Source: Pirellulales bacterium (GTDB taxonomy: Bacteria > Planctomycetota > Planctomycetia > Pirellulales > JALHPA01). From it: a stretch of DNA of 64,000 nt. Positions 17,916 to 27,001 of this stretch are shown here, piece by piece (position 1 is the stretch's first letter; every line of letters begins with the position of its first letter). The stretch lies in the NCBI GenBank assembly GCA_033762255.1, contig JANRLT010000017.1, positions 1 to 64,000 of the forward strand. Reading direction: 5' to 3'. The notes beneath the pieces are model-generated. The model was not told the DNA's origin. It saw only the letters and a program-made list of their open reading frames with translations, and did not search any database. The translations under genes were made by a program, and so were the position numbers.

Positions 17916-18650
17916 ATGGCACCATTAACTGGCAAAACAGTCTTAATCACGGGTGGTGGCAGCGGGATCGGCTTGGCCACGGCGCTCGCCTTTGCGGAGC
18001 AAGGCTGCCGCGTGGCTATTGGGGGGCGCGATGCCGAAAAACTACGACAGGCCGCCACCATTTGGACCGGTCAACCCGGCATTTTGCACCACATTGTGAA
18101 CGTGGCCGACCGGGCCAGCGTACAGACATTTGTGGACTGGGCGATGGCGCAACTGGGCCAGATCGACATTTTAGTAAATGGAGCGGGGACAAATATCAAG
18201 CTACGCACGATGCGCGAGATGCCCCCTGCACAGTGGGATGAGCTGTTGGCTATTAACGCCACCGGGGCCTACAACATGCTGTATGCGGTGCTGCCGGACA
18301 TGCGCGCCCGCCAGGACGGGCTGGTGATCAATATTTCGTCCGTCGCGGGACTGCGGGCGTTACGTCTGGGTGGGGTGGCGTATTGTGCGTCCAAATTTGC
18401 CATGACGGCCCTGGGGACGGCGGTGGGGAATGAGGAATGCGTCAATAATATTCGTGTGACAAATATCTATCCGGGCGAGGTGGACACGCCGATTTTGCAG
18501 AATCGCCCCACGCCCGTGACCCCCGAACACAAAGCCCGGATTTTGCAGGCCGCGGATGTGGCGGCGGCGGCGGTATTTGTAGCCAGTCTGCCCTCACGGG
18601 CGCATGTTCCCGATTTGGTCATCAAGCCGCTGAGCCAGGAATTTTGCTAG
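17916..18650 (+). CDS. Short-chain dehydrogenase/reductase
   Basis: 244 residues, classical SDR length. The Rossmann motif TGGGSGIG is at 12-19, VNGAGTN near 87-93, the serine in NISSVAG and the catalytic YCASK with Tyr156 and Lys160. It should oxidise or reduce an alcohol/ketone with NAD(P)H; the substrate is unknown. Arg follows Gly in strand 2 (GGRDAEKL), which is more often seen with NADP(H). ATG start with no strong Shine-Dalgarno. It is divergent from the acyl-CoA ligase, which may hint at a lipid substrate, but that is inference only. Confidence 0.93.
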   Translation: MAPLTGKTVLITGGGSGIGLATALAFAEQGCRVAIGGRDAEKLRQAATIWTGQPGILHHIVNVADRASVQTFVDWAMAQLGQIDILVNGAGTNIKLRTMREMPPAQWDELLAINATGAYNMLYAVLPDMRARQDGLVINISSVAGLRALRLGGVAYCASKFAMTALGTAVGNEECVNNIRVTNIYPGEVDTPILQNRPTPVTPEHKARILQAADVAAAAVFVASLPSRAHVPDLVIKPLSQEFC

Positions 18651-18747
18651 AACAAGGGACTTGGGGTTTGTTACACTAGAGTTTAACGTGTAGCCGTTTC
18701 GAGTTTTTTCAGCCACTGACAGCGATTCCATTGCTAGAGGTTCGCCT

Positions 18748-19044
18748 ATGACCACCGTCGAACAGATACTTGAACAAGCCCTGGCCTTGTCCGTGGCGGA
18801 CCGCCTGGCGCTGATTGAAAAACTGGATTTGAGCATACCCGCCGAGGGATCCCATCCCGAGGTGGAAAATACCGGCAGCGCGGAGTTTGCCACGCCGGAG
18901 TTGGCCGCCAAATGGAATGACGAAGTGGAACGCCGGCTCGGCGCGTACGACCGGGGGGAGGTGCAAGCAATTGACGCCGACGTGGTTCTGGCGGAATTGC
19001 GTGCACGATTAGCCACTAAAATGGCGGAGAAACGAGCCTCGTGA
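18748..19044 (+). CDS. Antitoxin, addiction-module component family
   Basis: 98 residues. The start, MTTVEQILEQALALSVADRL followed by ALIEKL, is the hallmark of the putative addiction-module component family (TIGR02574). The C-terminal half is charged and helical (KWNDEVERRLGAYDRGE), the part that usually wraps the toxin. AGAGG lies about 8 nt before the ATG. Its stop overlaps the toxin start in a GTGA, so the two are translated together. It should neutralise the toxin and may repress the operon. Confidence 0.88.
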   Translation: MTTVEQILEQALALSVADRLALIEKLDLSIPAEGSHPEVENTGSAEFATPELAAKWNDEVERRLGAYDRGEVQAIDADVVLAELRARLATKMAEKRAS

Positions 19045-19367
19045 AACTTCGTTTTTTGCCCGAGGCGAGATGGGAGCTGGACTCAGCGGCTGCCTGGTAT
19101 GAAAATCACTCCTTGTCCGCAAGTGCCCGCTTGCTTGATGAGTACGAACGAGTACAACAAAAGATCAAACGCAACCCCCAGGCCCACGTCCGTGCCGAAT
19201 TTTATACCGGTCCGCGAGAGGTTCGCCGCTGTCAATTGAAAAAGTTTCCTTACATTGTGATTTATGAATGCCGTGGAGTGAATCCCATATCGGAACTCAT
19301 CGTCGTCGCGGTCAGTCACACCAGCCGCGAGCCGCTGTATTGGGTGGAGCGGCTGAGTTCAATTTAG
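19041..19367 (+). CDS. RelE/ParE-type toxin
   Basis: 108 residues with the RelE/ParE layout: FLPEARWELDSAAAWYE, an amphipathic helix pair, RRCQLKKFPYIVIYE and a closing VVAVSHTSREPLYW. Members inhibit translation by ribosome-dependent mRNA cleavage or poison gyrase; which applies is unclear. The GTG start overlaps the antitoxin stop by 4 nt. The pair forms a complete type II toxin-antitoxin module. A three-hairpin repeat copy follows about 120 nt downstream. Confidence 0.9.
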   Translation: MKLRFLPEARWELDSAAAWYENHSLSASARLLDEYERVQQKIKRNPQAHVRAEFYTGPREVRRCQLKKFPYIVIYECRGVNPISELIVVAVSHTSREPLYWVERLSSI

Positions 19368-19805
19368 AATGCAGAATTGAATTTAAGCATACGGTATTTA
19401 CAAACTTGAATACACAACTGATGTCCCGTGGTGCGGGGTGTAGCCTGCAACCCAAGACTGTAAATTGCATTTGTTGGTCGAATTGGATGAATCGGGCCTT
19501 TGGCCCTTTCATTGATTACTTTCCATTGACCTAGGGCGACGCTGCGCTTGCCCTAGGCTGGGATAGGTCGGGCCGTTGGCCCGCAATACATCATACGCCT
19601 TTGGCCCGCAAAGAATTAAACATCCTTGGCCCACACATACTTGAGCAACGAATAATCGTCGCACGTTGCGAAGATTTGAAAAGTTAGTAGTACAGATACC
19701 ATCGGCGGCTTTATAACCGCGTCCGTTTACCGACGGACTAACATCCACCGCTTGCCTGTTCCCCACGTCCCGCGACCCTCGCCCCTGTCCCTCGCCCCTC
19801 CCCTC
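19368..19805. other. Intergenic gap with repeats
   Basis: No gene is supported. It holds copy B of the three-hairpin repeat (19489-19585), a half copy of the GCCGCCGAT palindrome near 19695-19710, and a C-rich degenerate tract at about 19757-19805 ending at the next start codon. Confidence 0.6.
19489..19585 (+). repeat. Three-hairpin dispersed repeat, copy B
   Basis: GGGCCTTTGGCCC, then CCTAGGGC (19530-19537) with GCCCTAGG (19550-19557), then GGGCCGTTGGCCC. The text between the arms, including GACGCTGCGCTT and CTGGGATAGG, is shared with copies A and D. Confidence 0.87.
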
Positions 19806-21776
19806 ATGGCATTTCTCCGCCGTATTTTACCGCTCCTGTTCCTGCTGGGCCTGATTGGCAGCCTGGCCTGGACGTTGCCCCTGGGCCAGATACCCCCCGC
19901 CGATTACACCATTGCCAACGGCACCGACCCAAAGTCCCTCGATCCCGCTCTGGCAAGCGGCACTCCAGAAGGCCGCGTCCTCTGGGCATTATTTGAAGGT
20001 CTCACCAGCCTCAACCCACAAACCTTGCACCCCGAACCCGGCATGGCGGAACGCTGGGAAATCTCGCCCGATCAAAAGACATACACCTTTTTTCTGCGGG
20101 AAAACGCCGTCTGGTCGGATGGTACGCCGATTACCGCGACGGACTTTGCCTGGTCGATGCTACGGATGCTGCACCCCGCCACGGCGGCCGAGTATTCCTA
20201 CGAACTATGGTATATCGTGAATGCCAAGGCGTTCACCACACAGTCGGTCAAGCCCGGCGACACCGTGGAAATTGAAATCGCTGCCGACGAGCTTACCGCG
20301 CCGGAACGCCAGCGCTACCCCGTCGCGCCGTTAAATCCGCAGGCTCACATTATGACGGGCAAACTGTTGGCCACCGAAGTCCCAGCCACAAAGCCCCAGA
20401 CCACACAGTCCGCCACTTCCACATCGAGCACTGACACTTCGTCAACTACGAAAACAGATCAAGAAACTCCCGTGGAAAGTCCGGATTTGGTTTACATTGT
20501 GGAGATCAACGGAATTCCCCGTCGCTTTCAAAAAGAGGGACTGGACGGTGGCAAAAAATATCTCTGGCTGCTCCCCTCGTTTCAAGAGGTGGGCATCCAG
20601 GTCCTCGACCCCCGCACACTGCGGATCACGCTGGAACATCCCGTTCCGTATTTTTTAGATTTGATGGCCTTTTATCCCTTTGCCCCGGTGCAGCGGGCTT
20701 GCGTGGAACGGCACGGAAGCGACTGGACCAAGCCGGGAAAAATGGTCAGCAATGGGCCATATGTGCTCCAGCGGCGTGGTTTTCGCGAGCGGATTCGCGT
20801 GGTCAAAAATCCGCTCTACTGGGACCGGGAAAAGGTAAAGCTGAACGTTGTCGATTTTTTATGTGTGCAGTCGATAGTGACGGGGGTGAATTTGTACCTG
20901 ACGGGACAAGTGGACTGGATCGAGGTCGTTCCTACGCCCATGATCCCCGCGCTCTTGGCGCGTCAACACCCCGACTTTCAGCCGCAGCCTTATATCACGA
21001 CCACGTTTTATCGGTTAAACGTCACCCAGCCGCCGTTATCGAACAAAAAGTTTCGCCAAGCGCTGAACGCGGCGATCGACAAACAAGCCCTGGTCGATAA
21101 AATCGTGCAAGCGGGGGATCCGGCGCGGAATGTCGTATCCCCCGTGATCACCAGCCACCGACCCGCGTACTGCGGACCATACGATCCCCGCCAGGCCAAG
21201 GAACTACTGGCCGAGGCACTGGCCGAACTTTCTGGCGAGCTAAAAAAACCCCAAACCGCCGCCGACTGTTCCTTGATGCTGCAATTCAACACCAACGAAA
21301 AGCACCAGGCCGTCGCCGAGTTTTTGCAGGATCAATGGCAGCGGCACCTGGGCATTCGCGTCCAAGTGCAGGGGCTGGAATGGGGTTCCTTTCAAAGCAA
21401 TATGAAACAACTCAATTATCAGGTCTCCCGCTACGGTTGGGTGGCCGACTACCCCGACCCTTCCACATTTTTGGGGATGTTTATTACCGGGGGGGGTAAC
21501 AACCAAACCGGCTGGTCGAACGCCAAATTTGACGAACTGGTCAGCCAGGCCCAGGAACAAACCGATCCCGCGCGGAGGGCCGAATTGTGGCATCAGGCGG
21601 AGGAAATCTTGATGGATGAACTTCCCGCACTCCCCCTATTTTTTGACCGCAGCACTAGCCTGACCCCCAGTTACGTCAAAGGTTACAGCCACAACTATCA
21701 CAATGTCCACCCACTAAAGGGAATGTGGATCGATCAGGCCGAAAAAGCTAAAGTCCTGGGAGCACGCCGCCCATGA
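19806..21776 (+). CDS. Peptide ABC transporter substrate-binding protein
   Basis: 656 residues. It is a cluster C (DppA/OppA/NikA) extracytoplasmic binding protein that delivers peptides to the permeases encoded next. An uncleaved or weakly cleaved N-terminal hydrophobic segment (7-25) anchors or exports it. Family signs are KSLDPALASG, GTPITATDFAWSMLRML, NGPYVLQRRG and a C-terminal GWVADYPDPSTFLGMF. A low-complexity Ser/Thr insert near residues 200-225 separates two lobes and is unusual. The ATG at 19806 is chosen over a TTG at 19752. It overlaps the next gene by 4 nt. Confidence 0.92.
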   Translation: MAFLRRILPLLFLLGLIGSLAWTLPLGQIPPADYTIANGTDPKSLDPALASGTPEGRVLWALFEGLTSLNPQTLHPEPGMAERWEISPDQKTYTFFLRENAVWSDGTPITATDFAWSMLRMLHPATAAEYSYELWYIVNAKAFTTQSVKPGDTVEIEIAADELTAPERQRYPVAPLNPQAHIMTGKLLATEVPATKPQTTQSATSTSSTDTSSTTKTDQETPVESPDLVYIVEINGIPRRFQKEGLDGGKKYLWLLPSFQEVGIQVLDPRTLRITLEHPVPYFLDLMAFYPFAPVQRACVERHGSDWTKPGKMVSNGPYVLQRRGFRERIRVVKNPLYWDREKVKLNVVDFLCVQSIVTGVNLYLTGQVDWIEVVPTPMIPALLARQHPDFQPQPYITTTFYRLNVTQPPLSNKKFRQALNAAIDKQALVDKIVQAGDPARNVVSPVITSHRPAYCGPYDPRQAKELLAEALAELSGELKKPQTAADCSLMLQFNTNEKHQAVAEFLQDQWQRHLGIRVQVQGLEWGSFQSNMKQLNYQVSRYGWVADYPDPSTFLGMFITGGGNNQTGWSNAKFDELVSQAQEQTDPARRAELWHQAEEILMDELPALPLFFDRSTSLTPSYVKGYSHNYHNVHPLKGMWIDQAEKAKVLGARRP

Positions 21777-22690
21777 TCGGATTTTTGCTCAAACGCCTGC
21801 TGTGGCTCTTACTCACGCTGTGGGTGGTGTTTACCGTCTGCTTTTTTCTGATGCGGGGGGCGGCGGGCGGTCCCTTTGATGAGCTAAAAACATCCGATCC
21901 CGCGATTAAGAAAAACTTAGAAGCGCGCTACAAGCTGGACCGCCCGATCGGGGAACAATACGTCTATGAACTGCAAAATTACCTGCGGGGGAACCTGGGC
22001 GTGAGCATCAAACTTTCGGACTACCGCGTGATCGAGGTAATCGCCGAAGGGTGGCCCATTTCCCTGGCGCTGGGCCAGTTGGCATTAACACTGGCGGTGG
22101 TAGTGGGCGTGTCGGCGGGGATAATCGCGGCGCTTTCACGGGGAAAAATATTGGACACGCTGAGTATGCTGGTGGCGACGGCGGGAATAGCGCTGCCGAC
22201 ATTTGTCACGGCCAGTCTGGCGGTGCTGATATTTGTGTTTATCCTGCCGATCTTTCCCGCCGGAGGTTGGGGAAATTTGCAAAATCTGATTTTACCCGCC
22301 TGCTGCCTGGCAGCCCCCTACGCGGCATATATTGCCCGGCTGACGCGCACGGGAATGCTCGAGGTGCTGGGCCAGGACTACATTCGCACGGCGATTGCCA
22401 AGGGGCTGCCGATGTCGCGGGTGGTGCTGCGGCACGCGCTATCGGGCGCGCTGTTGCCGGTGGTGACGTTTCTTGGTCCGGCGACGGCGGGGATCTTGAC
22501 CGGCTCGCTGGTGATTGAACAAATCTTTGCCATTCCGGGGTTGGGGACGCACTTTGTCCAGGCGGCCCTGACCAAGGATTTTACTCTGTGCATGGGCTTG
22601 GTGCTGTTGTATACGACTTTGGTTTATCTCATGAATCTGGTGGTGGATGTGGCGTACACGGTGCTCGATCCGAGGGTGAAATTAAATTAA
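21773..22690 (+). CDS. Peptide ABC transporter permease, DppB/OppB type
   Basis: 305 residues with an N-terminal transmembrane segment and about five more. The cytoplasmic coupling (EAA) loop reads LGQDYIRTAIAKGLPMSRVV, followed by RHALSGALLPVVTF. It forms half of the membrane channel with the following permease. It starts inside the stop codon of the binding-protein gene (ATGA). The C-terminal KLN and stop run directly into an AT-rich spacer repeat. Confidence 0.94.
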   Translation: MIGFLLKRLLWLLLTLWVVFTVCFFLMRGAAGGPFDELKTSDPAIKKNLEARYKLDRPIGEQYVYELQNYLRGNLGVSIKLSDYRVIEVIAEGWPISLALGQLALTLAVVVGVSAGIIAALSRGKILDTLSMLVATAGIALPTFVTASLAVLIFVFILPIFPAGGWGNLQNLILPACCLAAPYAAYIARLTRTGMLEVLGQDYIRTAIAKGLPMSRVVLRHALSGALLPVVTFLGPATAGILTGSLVIEQIFAIPGLGTHFVQAALTKDFTLCMGLVLLYTTLVYLMNLVVDVAYTVLDPRVKLN

Positions 22691-22772
22691 GAATTGAGAA
22701 TGAAGAATGAAGAATTATTAATCACTGGGCACTTTCCACTGCCCACTTTCCACTACACACTACCCGCTAGCC

Positions 22773-23948
22773 ATGCCAGCCCCTTCGATATCCTCAAACG
22801 ACGATCTTGCGCGTTACCAGGAGCTGTTGCGTGAAAGCGCGCAACTGCGCGGTACGTCGCTAGCGCGGCGGGCCTGGCAAAAACTGCGGCGGCAGTGGCC
22901 CGCGATGACGGCCTTGGGAATTCTTGCGGTGGTTGTGCTTTTGGCATTATTGACGCCGTTGTTGCCGCTCCAACCCCCCCGCGCTGTGCGGCTTTCCTCT
23001 CAGTACCTTCCCCCGCAATTCGGGTGGGGCCATCCGTTATTCGTGGAAAGTACCGGCGTTCCCGTTTCCTTGGATCATACTGACGCCGCGGAACTGATGG
23101 CGGTCGGGTTTGGCCTGCCCCGCGCGGGGGCTGCGGCCACTTCCGAAGAGCTCGGCCCCTTGGCCGCGTGGTTGTTGCGCACGCGCGTGCGGCTGTGGGG
23201 GGCGTGGTCGCTCAACTCGCTGTGCGGCACCGACAGCCTGGGACGCGATTTGCTCTCGCGCATTTGCTGGGGAACACGGGTATCGCTGTTGGCCGCCACG
23301 GTGGCAACCGGCGTTTCGCTCCTTATCGGCGTCTTGTACGGCGCGGTGGCCGGGCTGGCGGGGGGGTGGCTGGACAACCTGCTTATGCGGATTGTCGATG
23401 TCCTCTATTCCATCCCCATTATTTTTGTCGCGATCTTTTTGATCTCCATCCTGGAGGCCCCCAACTATCGCGCCGATCTGGCCAAGTGGGGCATCAGCCG
23501 GATGACTATCTTTTACCTGGTGATTGGAGCGCTCTATTGGCTAACAATGGCCCGCGTGGTGCGCGGGCAAGTGCTTTCGCTCAAACAGCAGCAATTTGTC
23601 GAAGCCGCCCACGCCTTGGGCGCTGGTCCGTGGTGGATCATTCGCAAGCATCTGCTGCCCAACTGCCTGAGCGTGGTGATCGTGTATTTGACGCTAACCA
23701 TCCCCAATGTCCTCTTGACCGAGGCGTTTTTGTCATTCCTGGGCCTGGGGGTCCAGCCGCCGGATGTGTCGTGGGGCCTGCTGGCGAATGAAGGGGTCAA
23801 GACGATCAATCCCATTCAAATCTACTGGTGGCTGGTGCTGTTTCCGGCGGTGGCCATTGGCCTGACGTTGTACAGTTTGAACTTTTTGGGGGACGGCCTG
23901 CGCGACGCGCTCGACCCGCGGCTGAGGAAATTAACAATTAAAAATTAA
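22773..23948 (+). CDS. Peptide ABC transporter permease, DppC/OppC type
   Basis: 391 residues, longer than the usual 290-310. TM1 is at about 48-72; then about 100 residues with GTDSLGRDLLSRICWGTRVS lead into the remaining helices. The coupling loop is FVEAAHALGAGPWWIIRKHL. The extra length comes from the N-terminal cytoplasmic region and an insert between TM1 and the GTD motif, presumably outside. The last residues (LTIKN) are encoded by the AT-rich spacer repeat itself. Confidence 0.93.
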   Translation: MPAPSISSNDDLARYQELLRESAQLRGTSLARRAWQKLRRQWPAMTALGILAVVVLLALLTPLLPLQPPRAVRLSSQYLPPQFGWGHPLFVESTGVPVSLDHTDAAELMAVGFGLPRAGAAATSEELGPLAAWLLRTRVRLWGAWSLNSLCGTDSLGRDLLSRICWGTRVSLLAATVATGVSLLIGVLYGAVAGLAGGWLDNLLMRIVDVLYSIPIIFVAIFLISILEAPNYRADLAKWGISRMTIFYLVIGALYWLTMARVVRGQVLSLKQQQFVEAAHALGAGPWWIIRKHLLPNCLSVVIVYLTLTIPNVLLTEAFLSFLGLGVQPPDVSWGLLANEGVKTINPIQIYWWLVLFPAVAIGLTLYSLNFLGDGLRDALDPRLRKLTIKN

Positions 23949-24027
23949 GAATTAAAATTGCTATGCAACCCAGCCTGTATAATAATTTTTCATTCTGAAT
24001 TCTGCATTCATCATTCTGAATTTACGC

Positions 24028-25008
24028 ATGTCCCTGCTTTCCGTCCGAGATTTGGCCGTTGAGTTTCACACCTCGGAAGGGGTTGTCCGGGCCGTCGCGG
24101 GTATCTCCTACGATTTGGAAAAAGGTCAAACTCTAGGGATCGTCGGCGAAAGCGGCTCCGGCAAAAGCGTGGGCGTGCTGGCGCTCTTGGGCCTGATCCC
24201 GCAACCTTCGGGAAAAATAGTTTCGGGAAGCGCGATCTATGCGGAAAAAGATCTGTTGCGGCTGACCCAGCGGGAATTGCAGCTGATTCGGGGTCGGCGG
24301 ATCGCCATGATTTTTCAAGATCCCCTTACCGCGCTCAATCCGTATTTGCCCGTGGCAGAGCAACTGACCGAAGTCACCCGCCACCACCTGCGGCACACCG
24401 CCGGCCAGGCGCATCGCCATGCGGTGGAACTACTCAATAGGGTGGGAATTCCCGGCGCCAGCCGCCGTATTTACGATTATCCGCATCAATTCAGCGGGGG
24501 GATGCGACAGCGGGTGATGATCGCCATGGCGCTTGCCTGCCAGCCGGATATCCTCATCGCCGACGAACCCACCACGGCACTGGATGTCACCATCCAGGCC
24601 CAAATCATGGAGCTCCTCGCCAATTTACAGTCCGAGACCGGCATGGCGCTCGTGTTGATTACGCACGACCTGGGCCTGGTGGCGGGGCATTGCGATCAGG
24701 TCAAGGTCATGTACGCGGGCAAGTTTGTGGAAGAAGCGGCGGTGGCGGAGTTATTCTCCCAACCGCGGCATCCTTATACGCGGGGGTTGTTGGATTCGCT
24801 TCCCAGCGTGGCGGGGCGCACCCAGCGGTTGGTCCCCATTCCTGGGCAGCCGCCGGATCTGACGGCGTTGCCGCCGGGATGTCCGTTTGGCCCGCGCTGC
24901 GCATTCCGGGCCAGCGACTGCGAGACGGCTTTTCCACCGGTGACAGAATTAGCGGCGGAACATCGCTATGCCTGCTGGCATCCCTGCGCGGCGAACGGGC
25001 AGGTCTGA
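24028..25008 (+). CDS. Peptide ABC transporter ATPase, DppD/OppD type
   Basis: 326 residues. Walker A is GESGSGKS (40-47), the Q-loop is [11 protein letters not shown], the signature FSGGMRQRV lies near 156 and Walker B is [12 protein letters not shown] near 175-186. The C-terminal oligopeptide ABC extension ends in [18 protein letters not shown], a Cys-rich motif that can hold an Fe-S cluster. It drives the two permeases. No second ATPase (DppF/OppF) follows in this window, so it may act as a homodimer or pair with a distant subunit. Confidence 0.94.
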   Translation: MSLLSVRDLAVEFHTSEGVVRAVAGISYDLEKGQTLGIVGESGSGKSVGVLALLGLIPQPSGKIVSGSAIYAEKDLLRLTQRELQLIRGRRIAMIFQDPLTALNPYLPVAEQLTEVTRHHLRHTAGQAHRHAVELLNRVGIPGASRRIYDYPHQFSGGMRQRVMIAMALACQPDILIADEPTTALDVTIQAQIMELLANLQSETGMALVLITHDLGLVAGHCDQVKVMYAGKFVEEAAVAELFSQPRHPYTRGLLDSLPSVAGRTQRLVPIPGQPPDLTALPPGCPFGPRCAFRASDCETAFPPVTELAAEHRYACWHPCAANGQV

Positions 25009-25087
25009 ATGGACAAGAAGCAGATTATTAGGGGCCATCCGCACGCGGGATCGACCCAATAGCGGTTGATGTGCATCGCACGATAGG

Positions 25088-25174
25088 CTAATCGCCCAGC
25101 ATCATTTTGCCGGTGATCATGATTAATACAAACAGCAAGGCGCAGATGCCCAGGATACCCAGCACGGCCGACAT
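25088..25174 (-). CDS. 28-residue single-membrane-span peptide
   Basis: MSAVLGILGICALLFVLIMI, then TGKMMLGD. It is nearly all one hydrophobic helix. The codons (mostly G/C in third position) match the local genes, and there is an AAAGAGA-like purine run about 6 nt before the ATG. It lies on the same strand as, and downstream of, glgA. I do not recognise a family. A chance open frame cannot be excluded. Confidence 0.45.
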   Translation of the reverse strand: MSAVLGILGICALLFVLIMITGKMMLGD

Positions 25175-25462
25175 GGAAAGTCTCTTTGAGTGGGGAAAGT
25201 GTGGAATTCGAGAATCGGTAAAATTAAATTTATCACTCCGGAATGGAAGTGCAAAGGGGGCGCAAGCGAGTGCTTTGGCAACACTTTGTTGAAGATTTGC
25301 CAAAGGCGCAATAACCGTGAGCTAGCGCCTAGCGGCTGATACCACCCAACTCGAATCAACCGCTGGACAATATGCCAGGTTGTTTTTTCTGGCAAAAATC
25401 GTGCGGATTACTGTGTAAACGCCGCCGCGCGATAGTTTTTTGAGGCAACCAATTTGACGCGT

Positions 25463-27001
25463 TTACTGCAATTGCAGACGGCTTTGGGCCCGACTGCATA
25501 AGCGGCGGTATAACTGCTGATATTCCCGCGCGCTGCGTCCCCAGGACCAATCTTGCCGCATGCCGGTGGTCACGATCTGCCGCCAGATTTCTGGTTGAGC
25601 ATAATGCCCCAGCGCGCGATCGAGCGCGCTTGCCAGGGCGAGGCTGTGATAATCGCCAAATTGATAGCCGGTGGCTGTCTGATCCAACAGTGTGGCGGCC
25701 GTGGTGTCGGTAATCGTGTCCAGTAACCCCCCGGTGGAGCGCACCACCGGCACGGTGCCATACTTCAGGCTGTACAGCTGGCTTAGTCCGCACGGCTCAA
25801 ATCGGCTGGGCATCAAAAAAATATCCGCCGCGGCTTCGATTCGATGCGCTAGGGGATCGGAAAATTCCAGCCGCACCGCCAGCTTGTGGGGATACTCCCC
25901 GGCCAGTTGTCGCAATTGCTCTTGCGCGCGCGCGTCTCCTGTTCCCAGGAACACCCATTGCATCTCGCGGTGGGGAAGCCACAGCCGCAGCAGCTCCAGC
26001 AGCAAATCCACCCCTTTTTGGTCGGCCAGTCTCCCCACAAACGCGGCCAGCGGCACGCGCGGCTCCGTGGGCAATCCCAACTCGCGCTGCAGAGCCGCTT
26101 TGTTCGCGGCTTTGCCCGCCTCAAAATTTGTTACAGTGTACCGCGTGGTCAAATGCCGGTCCGTCGCCGGATTCCAGACGCTTTCGTCGATGCCATTTAA
26201 GATGCCAAATAAGTTTTCGCGACGATTTTGCAGCACTCCCTCTAGCCCGCAACCTTGGGCCGAGGTCTGAATTTCGCGGGCATACGTGGGGCTGACGGTG
26301 CTGATGGCGTCGGCAAAGACCAGTCCGGTTTTGAGGAGGTTGAGGTTGCCATAAAACTCCATTTGCTGCCAATTAAAATATTTCCAGTCCAGGCCAGTCA
26401 GCACCATGTCCCAATGCCAAAACGCCCCCTGATATGCCAGATTATGCACCGTCATCAGGGAGACCGCCCGTTCCAGTCCCGGCACGCCCCGATATTCAAT
26501 TTGCAGCAGGGCCGGGATCAGGCCGGTTTGCCAGTCATTGCAATGCAGCACATCCACGGGAATGCGCAATTTACGCAAGGCCTCCAAGACCGCCCTGCTA
26601 AAAAACACAAACCGTTCACAATTGTCCCGGTAATCTTCTCCCGCTTCCTGATATAGTCCCTTACGCCCAAAATAGTCCGCCTGCTCTATAAAATAGACCG
26701 GCACATCGCCGGGGGGTTCATCCGAGCCATTGAAAGATGCTTGATCGGCAAGGGGCGGGATGGGGAGATGGCCTAAGAGCAGTTTCCCCGTAACCAGCTT
26801 ATTACCGATAGGGATTTCCAGGGTAATGCCGGTTTGTTCGATCGGAATCCCGGACTGATAAACCTGCGGATAGCAGGGCATGATCAGATAAGGAGTAATT
26901 TCCAGTCGAGCCAGCTCCAATGGCAACGCTCCGCAAACATCGGCTAGACCGCCGGTTTTGGCAAAGGGGACCGCTTCGCTGCTTGCTATCACCACCTGCA
27001 T
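25463..27001 (-). CDS. glgA: Glycogen synthase (GT5, GlgA)
   Basis: 512 residues. It transfers glucose from ADP- or UDP-glucose to the non-reducing end of glycogen. The N-terminal nucleotide-sugar site KTGGLADVCGALP begins at Lys15; the GT-B second domain shows FVGRLADQKGVDLLLELL and the active-site stretch SRFEPCGLSQLYSLKYGT. The ATG at 27001 has GGAG about 9 nt upstream and puts KTGG at the usual distance from the start; an ATG at 27037 is possible. The two phosphohexomutases at 7.4-10.8 kb could supply glucose-1-phosphate. Confidence 0.94.
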   Translation of the reverse strand: MQVVIASSEAVPFAKTGGLADVCGALPLELARLEITPYLIMPCYPQVYQSGIPIEQTGITLEIPIGNKLVTGKLLLGHLPIPPLADQASFNGSDEPPGDVPVYFIEQADYFGRKGLYQEAGEDYRDNCERFVFFSRAVLEALRKLRIPVDVLHCNDWQTGLIPALLQIEYRGVPGLERAVSLMTVHNLAYQGAFWHWDMVLTGLDWKYFNWQQMEFYGNLNLLKTGLVFADAISTVSPTYAREIQTSAQGCGLEGVLQNRRENLFGILNGIDESVWNPATDRHLTTRYTVTNFEAGKAANKAALQRELGLPTEPRVPLAAFVGRLADQKGVDLLLELLRLWLPHREMQWVFLGTGDARAQEQLRQLAGEYPHKLAVRLEFSDPLAHRIEAAADIFLMPSRFEPCGLSQLYSLKYGTVPVVRSTGGLLDTITDTTAATLLDQTATGYQFGDYHSLALASALDRALGHYAQPEIWRQIVTTGMRQDWSWGRSAREYQQLYRRLCSRAQSRLQLQ

